A model generated the notes under the pieces. That model did no database searches and was not told the DNA's origin. It saw only the letters and a list, made by a program, of their open reading frames with translations. A program made the position numbers and the translations under genes. DNA of 64,000 nucleotides from Thalassia testudinum (lineage: Eukaryota; Streptophyta; Magnoliopsida; Alismatales; Hydrocharitaceae), in contig JAZHRO010000026.1 in the NCBI GenBank assembly GCA_037157565.1, positions 29,812,501-29,876,500 on the forward strand. Reading direction: 5' to 3'. Positions 9,401 through 19,466 of the stretch are shown piece after piece. Every line of letters begins with the position of its first letter. The stretch's first letter is position 1.

Positions 9401-12088
9401 GACCACAGTCGATGGGAATGGAAAGGGCGGTAGTTGATCAACATTGATTTCTTCAAATGGTGTCATGTGATGATACTCAGCCTTACAGAGGTCCACAGGT
9501 AATGATGGTGGCGAGTCAGAACTACGGGTTTGGTGGTCTGAGACAGAATTGAGGGTAAGGCATTCCTCGATTAAAGTTTCCACGGGATCATGTTCCTCAA
9601 TGTAATCACAATCAAAAGACTTTGTTGCCCGGAAGATATCTAATTGCATTTTCCTGTCTCCGAAGGCGATTTCCATACATCCCGTGTCGCAATCGATGTT
9701 TGCTTTAGCCGTGGCTAAGAAAGGTCTGCCTAAGATTATGGGTGCGTTCTGTAATTTTTCAGGGACTTCCATGTCGAGCACCAAAAAGTCGACTGGGAAA
9801 TAGAAGTCCTTGACCCGTACAATCACGTCCTCGACAACCCCCTTCGGGGTTTTCACTGATCTATCCGCCAGCTGGATGGTGACAGGGGTTGGTGCCAGCT
9901 CCCCAAAACCAAATTGGTGGTACAAGGTTGTGGGAATTAGGTTGATAGAAGCACCTAGGTCCAGGAGCGCTCTATCAAATGTCATGTCCCCGATGTTGCA
10001 GGAAATCAGGGGTGCTCCTGGGTCAGTTCGTTTGAGTGGAAGGTTGCTTGATATCACGGAACTGGCTTGCTCAGAGAGTACAACCTTCCTAGGTGCTTGA
10101 GGTCTCGTCTTACGCTTGGGTGTACAGGCATCCTTTAAGAACTTGGCGTAAGCGGGGATGTGTTTGACAGCTTCTAGAAGCGGAATATTAATCTGTACTT
10201 GTTTAAAAATTTCCATCAGCTCCTCAGTTTCCACAGTATTCTTTTTTCTCTTGACTGTTTCCAAGGCCTCAGGATAGGGTGTCTGGATTGGTTCCATGTT
10301 TGGGTCCTTGGTTGGTGCTTCTTCTAAGTCGGGTAAAGTCTCGGGGAGAGTCGGCCATTTGGGATCCTGGGTTTTGGTGCCGCTTCTCAAGGTCACCGCA
10401 TTTGCAGAGGCATTGGGGCCATGGGGTGATCCTTGAGAAGATGAGGATGAAGAGGCGCCAAACCCAGGAGGTGCTTGTGGAGCCGGTTGGACCATATGAG
10501 CCTGCCCGGGGTTGCCTTGGAACCCTTGCGAATTGGGGCCTCTGTTAATTATGTTTCGCGGGTTTGGTTGTGGTTGGGAAGGTAGAGATCCTTGCTGTTT
10601 ACAGTCCAAGAGTTGGCTTAACTGTCCCTTTACCAAGGCCATTTCCTCCAGATGTTTTTGGTTCATGTCAGCCATCATCTTTATTAGGGTGTCCATTTGG
10701 TTTTGTGGGGGAGGGGCCGCCCTATTTTGGTTATATTGGGGTCTAACTGGTGTTCCTTGCTGATAGGGGGGCAAGTGTGGCTGTTGGTTTGGCCTGGGCT
10801 GGTTTTGGAATTGCGGTAGTTTCTGGTTTGTCCAACCAAAGTTGGGGTGATTACGCCAGCCGGTGTTGTAAGTGTTGGAGAAAGGGTCAGGTTTTGCATA
10901 TCCTTGGACGGCTTGCACATCTTCTAGAATAGCCGATGTTGATGAAGAAGGAAGGGAGTAATCAAGGGTCGAGGGAGCAAAGGTCCCTCCTTGGAACATG
11001 GTTGGGGGTTGGTCCAGGTTTAGTTGGGTGAAGGGTTGGACCAGGTCAACATTATGTGCTCCTTTTGCTAGGGTGAAAGTCTGCAAGGGGTTCCTGGTCT
11101 GGTTTAGAAGCTCATCAATCTTCTTGTCCACCAATTCCACTCGATCCAACTTTTTGGCAATAATGTCCATGTCAACCATTCCAGAATTTGCTTGTACCTC
11201 ATAAATCCCACCACGGGGTTGACTGGATCTGTTAAACTGGTTCATGGAGGCATTGTTGAGCGAATTCTCGCTCATAGACTCAAAGAGCTCAAACGCGCTC
11301 TCCTCGTCTTTGTTTAGGAAGTTTCCCCCGCATGAGGCATCGACGAAGTTCCGTAGGTTGCTATCCAGACCGTGGTAGAAGATCTGGGCTAATTGCCACC
11401 TTGGAACTTCGTGGTGTGGGCATTTCCTCAAAAGTTCATTGAATCTTTCCCACGCCTCATGAAATTGTTCCCCACCCTGGAGTGTGAAGGTAGTGATAGC
11501 TCTTCTGAGGGCATTGGTCTTTCCTATGGGGAAGAATTTCTTTAAAAATGCATGCCTCAGTTCCTCCCAAGTGGTGATGGGTCTACCTAGGGTTCTAAGC
11601 CAATGAGAAGCCTTGTCTCTTAATGAGAAAGGGAACATCTTGATTAGAACAATATCAAGGCTAATGTTCCTAGGTTTTACTGTTCTTGCTATGCGGTCGA
11701 GATCTTCTAGGTGCTGAAAGGGGTCTTCATTTGAGCTTCCATGAAAGTGGCTCTGGATTAGACTTAATACATTAGGTTTTAGCTCAAAATCGTCTCCCCC
11801 TTCGGGGATCCTAAGGTGTGGCTCGACTCTAATGGCAGAAGGGTTATAGAAATCACGGAGGGGTCTTGGCTGGTTCTGAAACGGTGGTAAATCAAGTGGT
11901 GGTTGTCCTGGTATGTCATTGAAAGGTGGTGGTTGTTCTTGCGGGTTCTGTAACCGTTGTATGGCTTGCATGATGGTGTGGATTTGTCGTTGCTGAAGCC
12001 GATGGTTAGCATTGATTTGAGCCTGGACGACAGCCATAGCATCTGGTGGGGGTTGATCTTCAGCCTCATCTACCCTAGGTTCAGCCAT
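6500..12088 (-). CDS. gag-pol: Athila-type Gag-Pol polyprotein, intact
   Basis: One frame of 1862 codons encodes the capsid protein and the enzymes that copy the element RNA into DNA and insert it. I chose ATG 12088 (MAEPRVDE) because Athila Gag proteins usually start there; the frame is open 26 codons further, to 12166. Order: Gag capsid with the family signature FLKKFFPIG and no CCHC knuckle; protease DLGASIN with catalytic Asp about 710 (9941-9961); reverse transcriptase with FMDD at about 1145-1148; RNase H starting around Asp 1294; integrase with an HHCC zinc finger (H1503, H1510, C1541, C1544) and a D-D-35-E triad (D1573, D1632, E1668); C-terminus ending near [11 protein letters not shown]. 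All catalytic residues I looked for are present. There is no chromodomain. Gag and Pol share one frame, so their ratio must be set after translation or by a mechanism not seen here. Confidence 0.96.
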   Translation of the reverse strand: MAEPRVDEAEDQPPPDAMAVVQAQINANHRLQQRQIHTIMQAIQRLQNPQEQPPPFNDIPGQPPLDLPPFQNQPRPLRDFYNPSAIRVEPHLRIPEGGDDFELKPNVLSLIQSHFHGSSNEDPFQHLEDLDRIARTVKPRNISLDIVLIKMFPFSLRDKASHWLRTLGRPITTWEELRHAFLKKFFPIGKTNALRRAITTFTLQGGEQFHEAWERFNELLRKCPHHEVPRWQLAQIFYHGLDSNLRNFVDASCGGNFLNKDEESAFELFESMSENSLNNASMNQFNRSSQPRGGIYEVQANSGMVDMDIIAKKLDRVELVDKKIDELLNQTRNPLQTFTLAKGAHNVDLVQPFTQLNLDQPPTMFQGGTFAPSTLDYSLPSSSTSAILEDVQAVQGYAKPDPFSNTYNTGWRNHPNFGWTNQKLPQFQNQPRPNQQPHLPPYQQGTPVRPQYNQNRAAPPPQNQMDTLIKMMADMNQKHLEEMALVKGQLSQLLDCKQQGSLPSQPQPNPRNIINRGPNSQGFQGNPGQAHMVQPAPQAPPGFGASSSSSSQGSPHGPNASANAVTLRSGTKTQDPKWPTLPETLPDLEEAPTKDPNMEPIQTPYPEALETVKRKKNTVETEELMEIFKQVQINIPLLEAVKHIPAYAKFLKDACTPKRKTRPQAPRKVVLSEQASSVISSNLPLKRTDPGAPLISCNIGDMTFDRALLDLGASINLIPTTLYHQFGFGELAPTPVTIQLADRSVKTPKGVVEDVIVRVKDFYFPVDFLVLDMEVPEKLQNAPIILGRPFLATAKANIDCDTGCMEIAFGDRKMQLDIFRATKSFDCDYIEEHDPVETLIEECLTLNSVSDHQTRSSDSPPSLPVDLCKAEYHHMTPFEEINVDQLPPFPFPSTVVPPAPELKPLPENLKYVFLGPGQTFPVIINSHLTKDQELRLTATLSEHRAAIGWTISDLRGISPTYCTHKIYLEDGARPSRQMQRRLNPNMREVVKKEIIKWLDADIIYPISDSPWVSPTQVVPKKAGLTVVTNDHGESIPTRTTIAWRVCIDYRKLNEATKKDHFPLPFIDQILERLAGQKYFCFLDGYSGYNQVAIAPEDQEKTTFTCPYGTFAFRRMPFGLCNAPATFQRCMLAIFSEMVGEYLEVFMDDFSVFGNSFDHCLSNLEKILKRCIEVNLVLSWEKSHFMVQEGIVLGHIVSHKGIEVDRAKVDLISKLPPPSSVRQIRSFLGHVGFYRRFIKDFSKLSKPLTDLLANDATFHMSPDFTQAYHTLRDLVSTAPVLQPPDWSQGFEIMCDASDFAIGAVLGQRQDKKPVVIYYASKTLDEAQRNYTVTEKELLAVVFGLEKFRSYLLGSHVTIYTDHSAIRHLLAKKDAKPRLIRWILLLQEFDLEIQDKAGSKNVVADHLSRLHPDHIGPSLPLSDTFPDEHILAVQDKKMPWYADYVNYLVIGQTPHSWSKQQRDRFLAEAKHYFWDDPMLFRLCADQIIKRCLPEDEVQSVLSFCHDQACGGHFSGKKTVAKVLQSGFYWPSLFKDAHIFAKTCSRCQTLGTMTKKDMMPLQPILIVEIFDVWGIDFMGPFPPSNGFEYILVSVDYVSKWIEAVATRRCDHKTVMDFVKKNIFSHFGIPKAMISDGGSHFIHSQFRALLRKYGVNHRIATPYHPQTNGQTEVSNRQIKNILQKTVRPDRKDWSTRLDDALWAYRTAFKTPIGMSPYRLVFGKACHLPVELEHRAYWAVKQCNMDPQLAGAQRTLQLSELEEIRRDAFDNSRLYKEKMKAVHDRLIHRKTFEPNQQVWLFDARLKLFPGKLRSKWTGPFRVVKPYSNGAVEIADLNTGHTFTVNGQRLKQFLAQVPPKESVTLVEG

Positions 12089-13274
12089 GTTTTCAACAAA
12101 GTTACGTCGCCTAGATTCCTGCCCCAAAACACACAATTCGGGATGCAGTGAGCGCCTCCCGTGCATACACTAGAGAAGAACTGGAGGGGATGCGGAGGGC
12201 GACAGATGCGAGAAATGTGTTTCAATCAAGCACGCAAGCCTAATCCTTATGGTGTATTCCTTAGGAGACCTAGAAATCTCACAAAGGGTGATTAAGTCCG
12301 TAAGCACTGGACTTCCCTTCTCAAGGCTAATCTGGCCAGGTTGATTACGAGGGGATTGCAGGGAAGGTTCTTCCTTTGGCTTACGCCTCCGGTTCCATAG
12401 ACCCCACAACCGCGGTTGTTTGACACTGCCCCGCAGCCTAGCCACCAGATTCTACCAAGGGAATGAAAGCCAAGTGCCTAGCGAACAAAACCTCACCTTT
12501 TGAGACTTAACTCAGTCCTGCCTAGGGCACGTCTACTCAGTTTTAACGGGTTAGGATAGTGCTTGTGCTTAGGGTAATGTGATGAGGCGTTGATTGGGGT
12601 GGTGCCTCTTAATTTTCCACTTTTCAAGGTGTGTGCTTCTACAAAACAGGGTTTTAAAGCAAGAATTTTTAGGGTGTGGTGTCTTTTAATGTTTCATCCT
12701 TACTTTAGTGTTTTTTAGGGTTGACGTGTCTTAATGCTTTCAGACAAGTTTCAATGGGCACGTCAAGTTCTACACACAACTTGGTGAAAGTAGATTTCCT
12801 TTTTATCTTGTAGAGGCTCTTAAAACCCTAGTGTACTCATCCTAAAGATCGTGCAGCTACTATTAGATGAGTTAGTTTTTAGGGTTGAGTGATGCGGCCC
12901 AGGTCAACTCACGGTGGCTTCGCAAACACCACTCAAGAGAAAAAGAAAAGAACACTCCAAGAATTTGTCCAGTATATTAGAGTGTACATTTTTTTGTAGG
13001 GTGGTGTGTTAAGAATGTGGGTCAAGCAATCATTCACCACGCCAATTTTTTTTAGTTTTTATGATTTTTTTAGCTTTTTCACGCAAGCAAACAATGAGAG
13101 AGAGAGTACTTACTATCGGTCCTCGAGGCGCCTACTTCCTTGCTACCATAGTGGAATGCGTCGCTTCGCTGTCCATGCGCCGAATTCCTGCAACCATCAA
13201 GTAAAAAGGAAAATAGGGCATTAGACGATATGAGAATGAAGGTGGAATGGAGGTGATAAAACAAATCCGTTGCC
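12089..13274 (-). other. 5' leader of element I
   Basis: About 1.2 kb between the primer site and the gag start. There is no long conserved frame in it. It is AT-rich toward the primer site. The first 26 codons upstream of the chosen start are open but unlike known Gag. Confidence 0.8.
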
Positions 13275-13292
13275 TCCCCGGCAGCGGCGCCA
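13275..13292 (-). other. Primer binding site of element I (tRNA-Asp type)
   Basis: On the minus strand TGGCGCCGCTGCCGGGGA begins five bases after the 5' LTR end. It is complementary to a plant tRNA-Asp 3' end, as is usual for Athila elements. Element E has TGGCACCGTTGCCGGGGA at 38349-38366. Confidence 0.9.
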
Positions 13293-13297
13293 AAAAC

Positions 13298-14703
13298 TGA
13301 CGTGCCTTCGTGCGTGTGTGTTAAGAGGTGTCGTTATAGTTGCACTTGATACGTCGGTTTTAAAAGAAGTAAACGGAGGTGAGTCCGAGTGTCGATCTCA
13401 GGGAGGCATGGAAATCGGATTTTGTTTACCACTTGTTGTCACGAAAAAGGCGGAGTTTTGCTTGCGAAAGAAACGGTTTTGAAAAGCGAGAGATAGAGAG
13501 AGTTTAGGGTTAGAAAGCTCTTGGTTTTGATCTTGCACTTTAAACAGAAATTAAAAAGGCAACTAAATGAAAAACAATTTCATTAAACATGCATTCATAG
13601 TTCATGGTTTACAATATTAAATACATGCTTCAACAAAAGTAAATGAAAGCTTAAAAGAGAGAGAGAGAGGTAGAGAGAGAGTGGAGAGCGACGAGGCAGC
13701 CACGGCGGTGGAGGAGGCTCCGTCGGCGGCTCGTCGTCTCCGGCGATTACAAGAGTGCCTAAGACTAGCTAGGAGAGGAGTGGAGTAGTTGCAAGTGGGA
13801 GAGGATGCCTTGAATGGTGGTAGAAGGGGGTTTAAATAGAGTTAAGGGCTTCCTAAAAGAAGAATGTGCTTTAGCGACATCCAGAACGTCGCTAAAACCG
13901 CTTCCATATACGTCGGTGAAGGTCTTCTGCCGCCGGTCAGCCGCCCGCCCCTCTCTCTCTTCAGGCGCGATCCGTGGGCGTCGAACGAGAGCCGTCCGAT
14001 TGATGATCGGACGGCTGAGATCCTCCCGCGCCTGCGCTAGGATCGCGCTTCGGGCGCGCGTGCGCGCGCGCGTTTCCTCCCGGCGTGCGCGCGCGCGTGG
14101 GAGGTGGGGCGCTGTCGTCGCGCCGCGTGGCGCGATCCTAGCCGCTCGCTTCTGATTGCGCGGCTCAATTTTGCCGCGCCCTTCGCCCGCAGATGATTTT
14201 CGCTCCGCGCGAATCGAACGCGCGTCGCCGCGACGCGGGCGTGCGCGCTAACCGTTGCGCCACGCCCGCGCTTTGTCGCGGCGACCGCGGGCGAGCGCGC
14301 GGATCTCGACCGTTCGATCGAAGATCAACGGCCGAGATGCGTCCTTGGCTGGCTTGGGGGCGTGCGGGCGGCGGGGGCGGGGCGACGTGGCGCGTTCTAG
14401 GCCGTTGATCTCCAGATCAACGGTCAGGATTTCTTGGGCCCATTGTGGGAGCTCCGGATGTCGGATTTGGCCGATTTTGAGTCCGTTAGACTCCGTTCGT
14501 CGTCCTGAATCCATCCGTGCGGTCCGATTGCTCATCTGAGGCCTGCTTTGACAAATGCTTTACACAAATGGCCATTAATACAGTTTATAAGCAATCTTGG
14601 TACTTGATGCATGCAATGCTCCTATTCTACTTTATGTTGTGCCTTTTATTCTAAAGATGGGCCATATTCAACCTAATTACTACCCCCTTGCGTGGTGTTA
14701 TCA
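13298..14703 (-). repeat. 5' LTR of element I
   Basis: 1406 bp, same length as the 3' LTR. Differences seen by eye include 13405, 13782, the GGATGG/GGACGG site near 14010 and a T/C change in the tRNA-like A box. The tRNA-like module is at about 14202-14273 and the inverted repeat plus TATA-like box at 13831-13896. The A-box copy here (TGGCGCAACGGTTAGCG) is closer to the tRNA consensus than in the other LTR. Confidence 0.96.
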
Positions 14704-14708
14704 TGGTG
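14704..14708 (+). repeat. Target duplication TGGTG, right of element I
   Basis: Second copy of the 5-bp duplication at 3672-3676. Confidence 0.95.
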
Positions 14709-15527
14709 GAACGAGATTTCCGCCGTCACACTAGGCGTGTTAGGAGAACTCAAAGGAGACACGTGGCATCCGCAGAAGAGCCGTCACGTTTTGCAGGGCC
14801 ATCAGTGGCCTTTGGGGGCCCTCGACAGGGGCCAGTCGCCAGCACCGGACCCCCGCCTAGCCGACAGCAGGGACCCACTGAGGGCGGGAGTCGGGTTCCC
14901 CTCTACTACCAGTGTGGCCAGCCGGGCCACGTCAGGACGGACTGCCCATCTAGGGCAGGGGGTCAGCAGATACTCCCCGCGCAGAGCGCTGGAGGGCGCG
15001 TACGAGGCCGCGGTTCCCAGGCGCGAGGAGGAGGACAGCAGTCGCGAGGAGGGTACCGGCCAGCACCTACCCGTCCGACGCAGAGTGTGGCTGCTTCGTC
15101 CGCACCTAGAGCTGAGGGGCGTATCAACGCCCTCACACACAGGGACGCCAGAGCTTTGGGATCGGTGGTAGAAGGTATGGTTTCAGTTTCTGGCAGACTC
15201 GTTTACACGCTTTTCGATTCCGGCGCTACACACTCGTTTGTCGCAGCCAGTTTCGCAGTTAGTTTGGACCAGGATTATACACTGTTAGAGAATCCGTTCA
15301 TAATCAGAGGTCCGAGTGGTCAGCTGTTTGTAGCTGAGGAGGTGTACACGGATTGCGAGGTCAGCGTCGGGGGACATAGCCTGCCAGCTGACCTAATTAT
15401 GATACAGATGGAGGACTTTGGAGTGATTCTGGGGATGGATTGGTTGTCCGCTCACCACGCCTTGGTGGACTATTTTGAGAGGAAGATCGTCTTCTCTGTT
15501 CCGGAGTTTCCTTCTTCCAGAGCATCC
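14709..15527 (+). pseudogene. Gag C-terminus and protease of element B
   Basis: This continues the frame of 3446-3676 across the element I insertion. It contains a zinc knuckle YQCGQPGHVRTDC near 14904-14945, in which the first Cys is replaced by Tyr in this copy. A Gly/Arg-rich linker follows, then a retropepsin with an intact LFDSGATHSF (Asp codon 15216-15218) and the flap-side segment ILGMDWLS. After about 15520 the frame enters LTR sequence and stops at 15632. RT, RNase H and integrase are missing. It cannot be a working polyprotein because capsid and Pol enzymes are absent. Confidence 0.88.
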
Positions 15528-16360
15528 CGGTTTGGTTACTGTGGAGGGGTTGGACCCCTGTTACTGAGAGGGCTCTGCCCTGGACTGGTTCCGTGCTGTG
15601 CTCTGGGCGCACCCGTTAACGGAAATGATTGACCGTGTGCCAGTACGGGTTAGCTACCTGTGCGTTTATCGCGCGTGCCGTAGTCACCGTTACGTCTGTC
15701 AGTGACCTTGGGGTGGTTGACTGAGGGTAGGATCACCACGGGGGACTCTCCCGACCAAGAGAGCACCACGTGCTACTTCTACTTTTTGGAAAAGACTGCA
15801 ATCAAGATCGTTCCCACGAGGAACATTCGAGATCAAGAAAAAGATCTGAGGAATAAATGAAATAGTGAGACATTTGAAAGATGTGAATAAAGAAAGTAAT
15901 CGAACATAACAGCTACTGTACACTCTACTGTTGCTTTTAGTTTTAGTTGCCACTCTACTTAGCGTTTTGCTGACGTGTTACACTCGTTACCTTTTTCAGG
16001 ACCAGGTGTTGAGCAGCCAGGGTCAGCGGCTACAGAGGACGCTGGGCCGAGTAGGGACCAGTAGAGTTACCACTGTCTCTTGTACCTCTTTTTGTTACTT
16101 TGTAGTGAGTAGTTCTTGTTTCCGCTGTACTTTCTTTACCTGCAGTTCAAATTATATTATGAATGTTGTTCTACTATTGTGGTGGTACATACTGTGGTAG
16201 TTTCTTTCCTTACTGCTGTACTTTCTTACTGTTAGTTATATTCATGTTGAATGTGGTTTATTTTACTGCTCTTTTGGTTACTTCCTCGTTGGACGACTAG
16301 GTCTTTGAATTAGTTGAGTCGGTCCGGTTCTCGTGTCTCGTAGGGACTTAGGTCGTTACA
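15528..16360 (+). repeat. Truncated 3' LTR of element B
   Basis: Matches 2424-3265 of the 5' LTR, starting at CCGGTTTGGTTACTG and ending CGTTACA. The first ~1.85 kb of the LTR is missing. A few bases near the end (GAACCGGGTC region) are also deleted. The junction with the protease shares CCGGTTTGG-like sequence, which suggests microhomology-mediated deletion. Confidence 0.88.
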
Positions 16361-16707
16361 ATATGTATATGTATATACATATGGGTATGTATATGTATAT
16401 GTACATCCATATGTATATGTATATGTACATACATATGTATATGTATATGTATATCCAAATACATTTGTATATTTATGTCCATATACATACATATGTCTAT
16501 GTATATCCATATACATATGTATATGGATATGTATATGTATATGTACATCCATATACATATACATATGTACATCCATATACATATACATTTGTACATCCAT
16601 ATCCATATGGATATGTATATGTATATCTACATATGGATATGGATATGGATATGGATATACATATGGATATACATGTGGATATGTATATGGATATACATAT
16701 GGATATG
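16361..16707. repeat. AT-rich hexamer satellite, segment 2
   Basis: Same ATATNN hexamer family as 291-573, 347 bp between elements B and C. It begins with ATATG (right duplication of B, 16361-16365) and ends with ATATG (left duplication of C, 16703-16707). No gene. Confidence 0.95.
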
Positions 16708-19382
16708 TGTAACGACCCGGTTCCCGAGTCCCTACGAGACACGAGAACCGGACCGACTCAAATAATCCCAAGACCTAGTCGTCCAACGAGGAAGTAACCA
16801 AAAGAGCAGTAAAATAAACCACATTTAGCATGAATATAACTAACAGTAAGAAAGTACAGCAGTAAGGAAAGAAACTACCATAGTATGTACCACCACAACA
16901 GTAGAACAACATTCATAAAATAATTTGAACTGCAGGTAAAGAAAGTACAACGGAAACAAGAACTACTCACTACAACGTAACAAAAAGAGGTACAAGAGAC
17001 CGTGGTAACTCTACTGGACCCTACTCGGCCCAGCGTCCTCTGCAGCCGCTGACACTAGCTGCTCAACACTTGGTCCTGAAAAAGGTAACGAGTGTAACAC
17101 GTCAGCAAAACGCTGAGTAGAGTGGCAACTAAACTAAAGACAACAGTAGAGTGTACAGTAGCTGTTATGTTCGATTACTTTCTTTATTCACATCTTTCAA
17201 TTGTCTCACTATTTCATTTATTCCTCAGATCTTTTTCTTGATCTCGAATGTTCCTTGTGGGAACGATCTTGATTGCAGTCTTTTCCAAAAAGTAGAAGTA
17301 GCACGTGGTGCTCTCCTGGCCGGGAGAGTCCCCCGTGGTGATTCTACCCTCAGTCAACCACCCCAAGGTCACTGACAGACGTAACGGTGACTACGGCATG
17401 CGCGATAAACGCACAGGTAGCTAACCCGTACTGGCACGCGGTCAGTCGTTTCCGTTAACGGGTGCACCCAAAGCACAGCACGGAACCAGTCCAGGGCAGA
17501 GCCCTCTCAGTAACAGGGGTCCAACCCCTCCACAGTAACCAAACCGGGGCCTTGCCCCTCCACAGTCCGCGCACCCTCGCCTGACTACCCAGGTTTGCCC
17601 CAGTGGGCCTAAACAAGTCGGTGTAGGAGGCGAGCAGAACCCCGGGGCCCGTGGGGTAGCTAGTGCCCTCCTAACACTAGTAGCTCTCCTCAGTACTACG
17701 TACACGAGGGCCAGCAAGTCGGTACAGAGCGGCCGGTCCTAACCTCGGGTCCCTGGGGTGGCTGGCCCCACTCTGCACTAAATAGGTACAGGTACTTCCC
17801 TTGGTACTACGTACCCAAGAGACAGTACACAACTACATCTCAGTTCCATTCCTTTCTCTTTCCAGGAGTTCCACTCCTAATTCCCCCATAGGGTTCCATC
17901 CTTTTTACTCAAACATCCAGGTTTCACTTTCCAGTTTCACATTCTTACAATCCATGTTCTCAACCACGTTATTTATTCACAACAGGCAGCTGTTAATTCA
18001 AATTACAGGCAGCTTTATATCTCTTTCCATTTTCCAAGACTGCAGTATTATACATTCCACTAGTTTTCCCATCCTAGGATTCATGCCATATCCTAGGATC
18101 TATCATACAATCTAGTTTTCCAGCCCTAGGATTCATGCAACACCTAGGAGCTATCATTCCATCTATTTCTCATTCCTAGGATTCATGCCATGTCCTAGGT
18201 TCTATTTGTGGTTCCATAATTTAACAGATTTTATTAATGACTTAAAGCCACTCTACCAGGTACAACGGGAGTAATGGGGGCGTGGTCGGGAATCCCGCGT
18301 GCCTTCGCGACCCCCGAGACTGCAACGGAATGGGGTCCTATCACAAGGATCAAACATAAGGAGTATCTCAAAATGGTGTATAGCTACTGTAGATGGGTAG
18401 AGGAATTAATTCCGAAAAGAACGCAACTCGAATCGCGGAAAACGGAACCCGAACGGGCCCTAAACGGGTCGAAAATGACGAAACTGTGTAAAATCAGACG
18501 TCTGGAACTTCTTCTAGACGTCTTAAAAAGTGGATCAGAGAATTACCTTGTTCAGCGTGGTTTCCCAGACGTCCAGAAGTCTGCGGGGACATTTGTCCTA
18601 GCTCCCAGACGTCCGATGGTCACCCCGGACGTCTGGAGGTCGCTCCCGCCGTCTGGTACTACAGCCAGACGTCTGATTCGCGTTGGATGGCGAATCATCG
18701 AGCCTGCGCACACCCATCTCTCTCCCTCAGTACGGTCAGTCGACAGGAAGGAAGAAGAAGACGGAAAACTCACCTTTCAGACGTCTGGACAGTCTTCCAG
18801 ACGTCGACCCCGCCGTCTGGCTATCAGCACAGACGTCTGATTCTGGAAATTTTTCTAGAACCAGGGCACGACTCGCCCTCCGCTTGCGACGCCGCGCCTC
18901 GTCGCACCTCGTGCGCCTGCTGCTCGAGCCGCAGCGGGCCTCCCGCGTCGTTCCACGCCCGCTGCGCTTCCCACCGGCCGGCCCTGGCAGCCCCGGCGAG
19001 CTCGCCCTCACGGCTGAGCGCCGCTCTCGCACGCAGCACCCCCTCCGCGCTCACTGTGGCCGTCGCCGCCGCAGCAACCCCTCGCCCACTCTCGCGCTCG
19101 CTCTCGCACTCTGGAAGGAGAAGAGGAATGGGGTGGAGGCGACGGGAGGGAGCGCGTGGCCTTTTAAGGCCGCGCGAGGAGGAGAGAGAATCACGGCAGG
19201 GCGTCTGCAGTCGCAGAGGGAATAACGAATATGCGGGTCTGCGTTCTCAGGCGCCCAAACGACCCGCGCGTGTCGAAAATAACTGATTTCCAGACGTCTG
19301 GAAACGATCCCAGACGTCTGGTCCGACATCTGGGACACCTCCCAGACGTCTTAAAAGACGTCTGGGGCACGCATTCGTAACA
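16708..19382 (-). repeat. 3' LTR of element C
   Basis: TGTAACG...CGTAACA as read on the plus strand. It has the same order of blocks as the B LTR in reverse: primer-side end, CCTAGG tandem block (18060-18200), CAGACGTCTG block (18490-18840), GC-rich block, TATA-like CCTTTTAAGG near 19160, and the start palindrome near 19340-19365. Confidence 0.92.
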
Positions 19383-19466
19383 ATATAACAAACTCGAAGG
19401 AAGTTTCGTCCCCGAAACTTGCGCCAACTAGGGTGCGGAAGAGATGTCCAATTAACCATAACAAAC

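Larger units (their letters stand above)
3677..14703 (-). mobile_element. Element I: intact Athila-type Ty3/gypsy retrotransposon
   Basis: 11,027 bp with 1406-bp LTRs (minus strand TGATAACACC...GCACGTCA), a tRNA-Asp-type primer site, one uninterrupted gag-pol frame, a ~1.4 kb 3' non-coding region, a polypurine tract and 5-bp TGGTG duplications. By eye the LTRs have equal length and differ at about nine sites, mostly transitions. That is about 0.6 percent, so the insertion is recent. All parts for autonomous movement are visible. There is no env-like frame between pol and the 3' LTR. Confidence 0.95.
574..16360 (+). mobile_element. Element B: Tekay-type chromovirus, nested and internally deleted
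   Basis: Bounded by TGTAACG (574) and CGTTACA (16360) and flanked by perfect ATATG duplications at 569-573 and 16361-16365. It has a full 5' LTR, an initiator-Met primer site and a gag start. Element I interrupts it at 3677-14703, after which gag and protease resume. The protease then runs directly into the middle of the 3' LTR, so RT, RNase H, integrase and about 1.85 kb of the 3' LTR are missing. Intact duplications around a deleted 3' side imply that the deletion followed insertion. It is non-autonomous. Confidence 0.9.

Noticed and set aside
14202..14273. Functional tRNA gene
   Set aside because: The T-arm and D-arm are good, but the acceptor ends do not pair and the anticodon stem is poor. 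Kept only as a tRNA-like promoter module.
18274..19286. Frames of 180-199 codons in the Tekay LTR as host exons
   Set aside because: They recur in every LTR copy with frame differences and contain the CAGACGTCTG repeats; this is LTR, not gene.
19382..19440. Polypurine tract of element C
   Set aside because: The bases next to the 3' LTR are not purine-rich in sense. I could not assign one.
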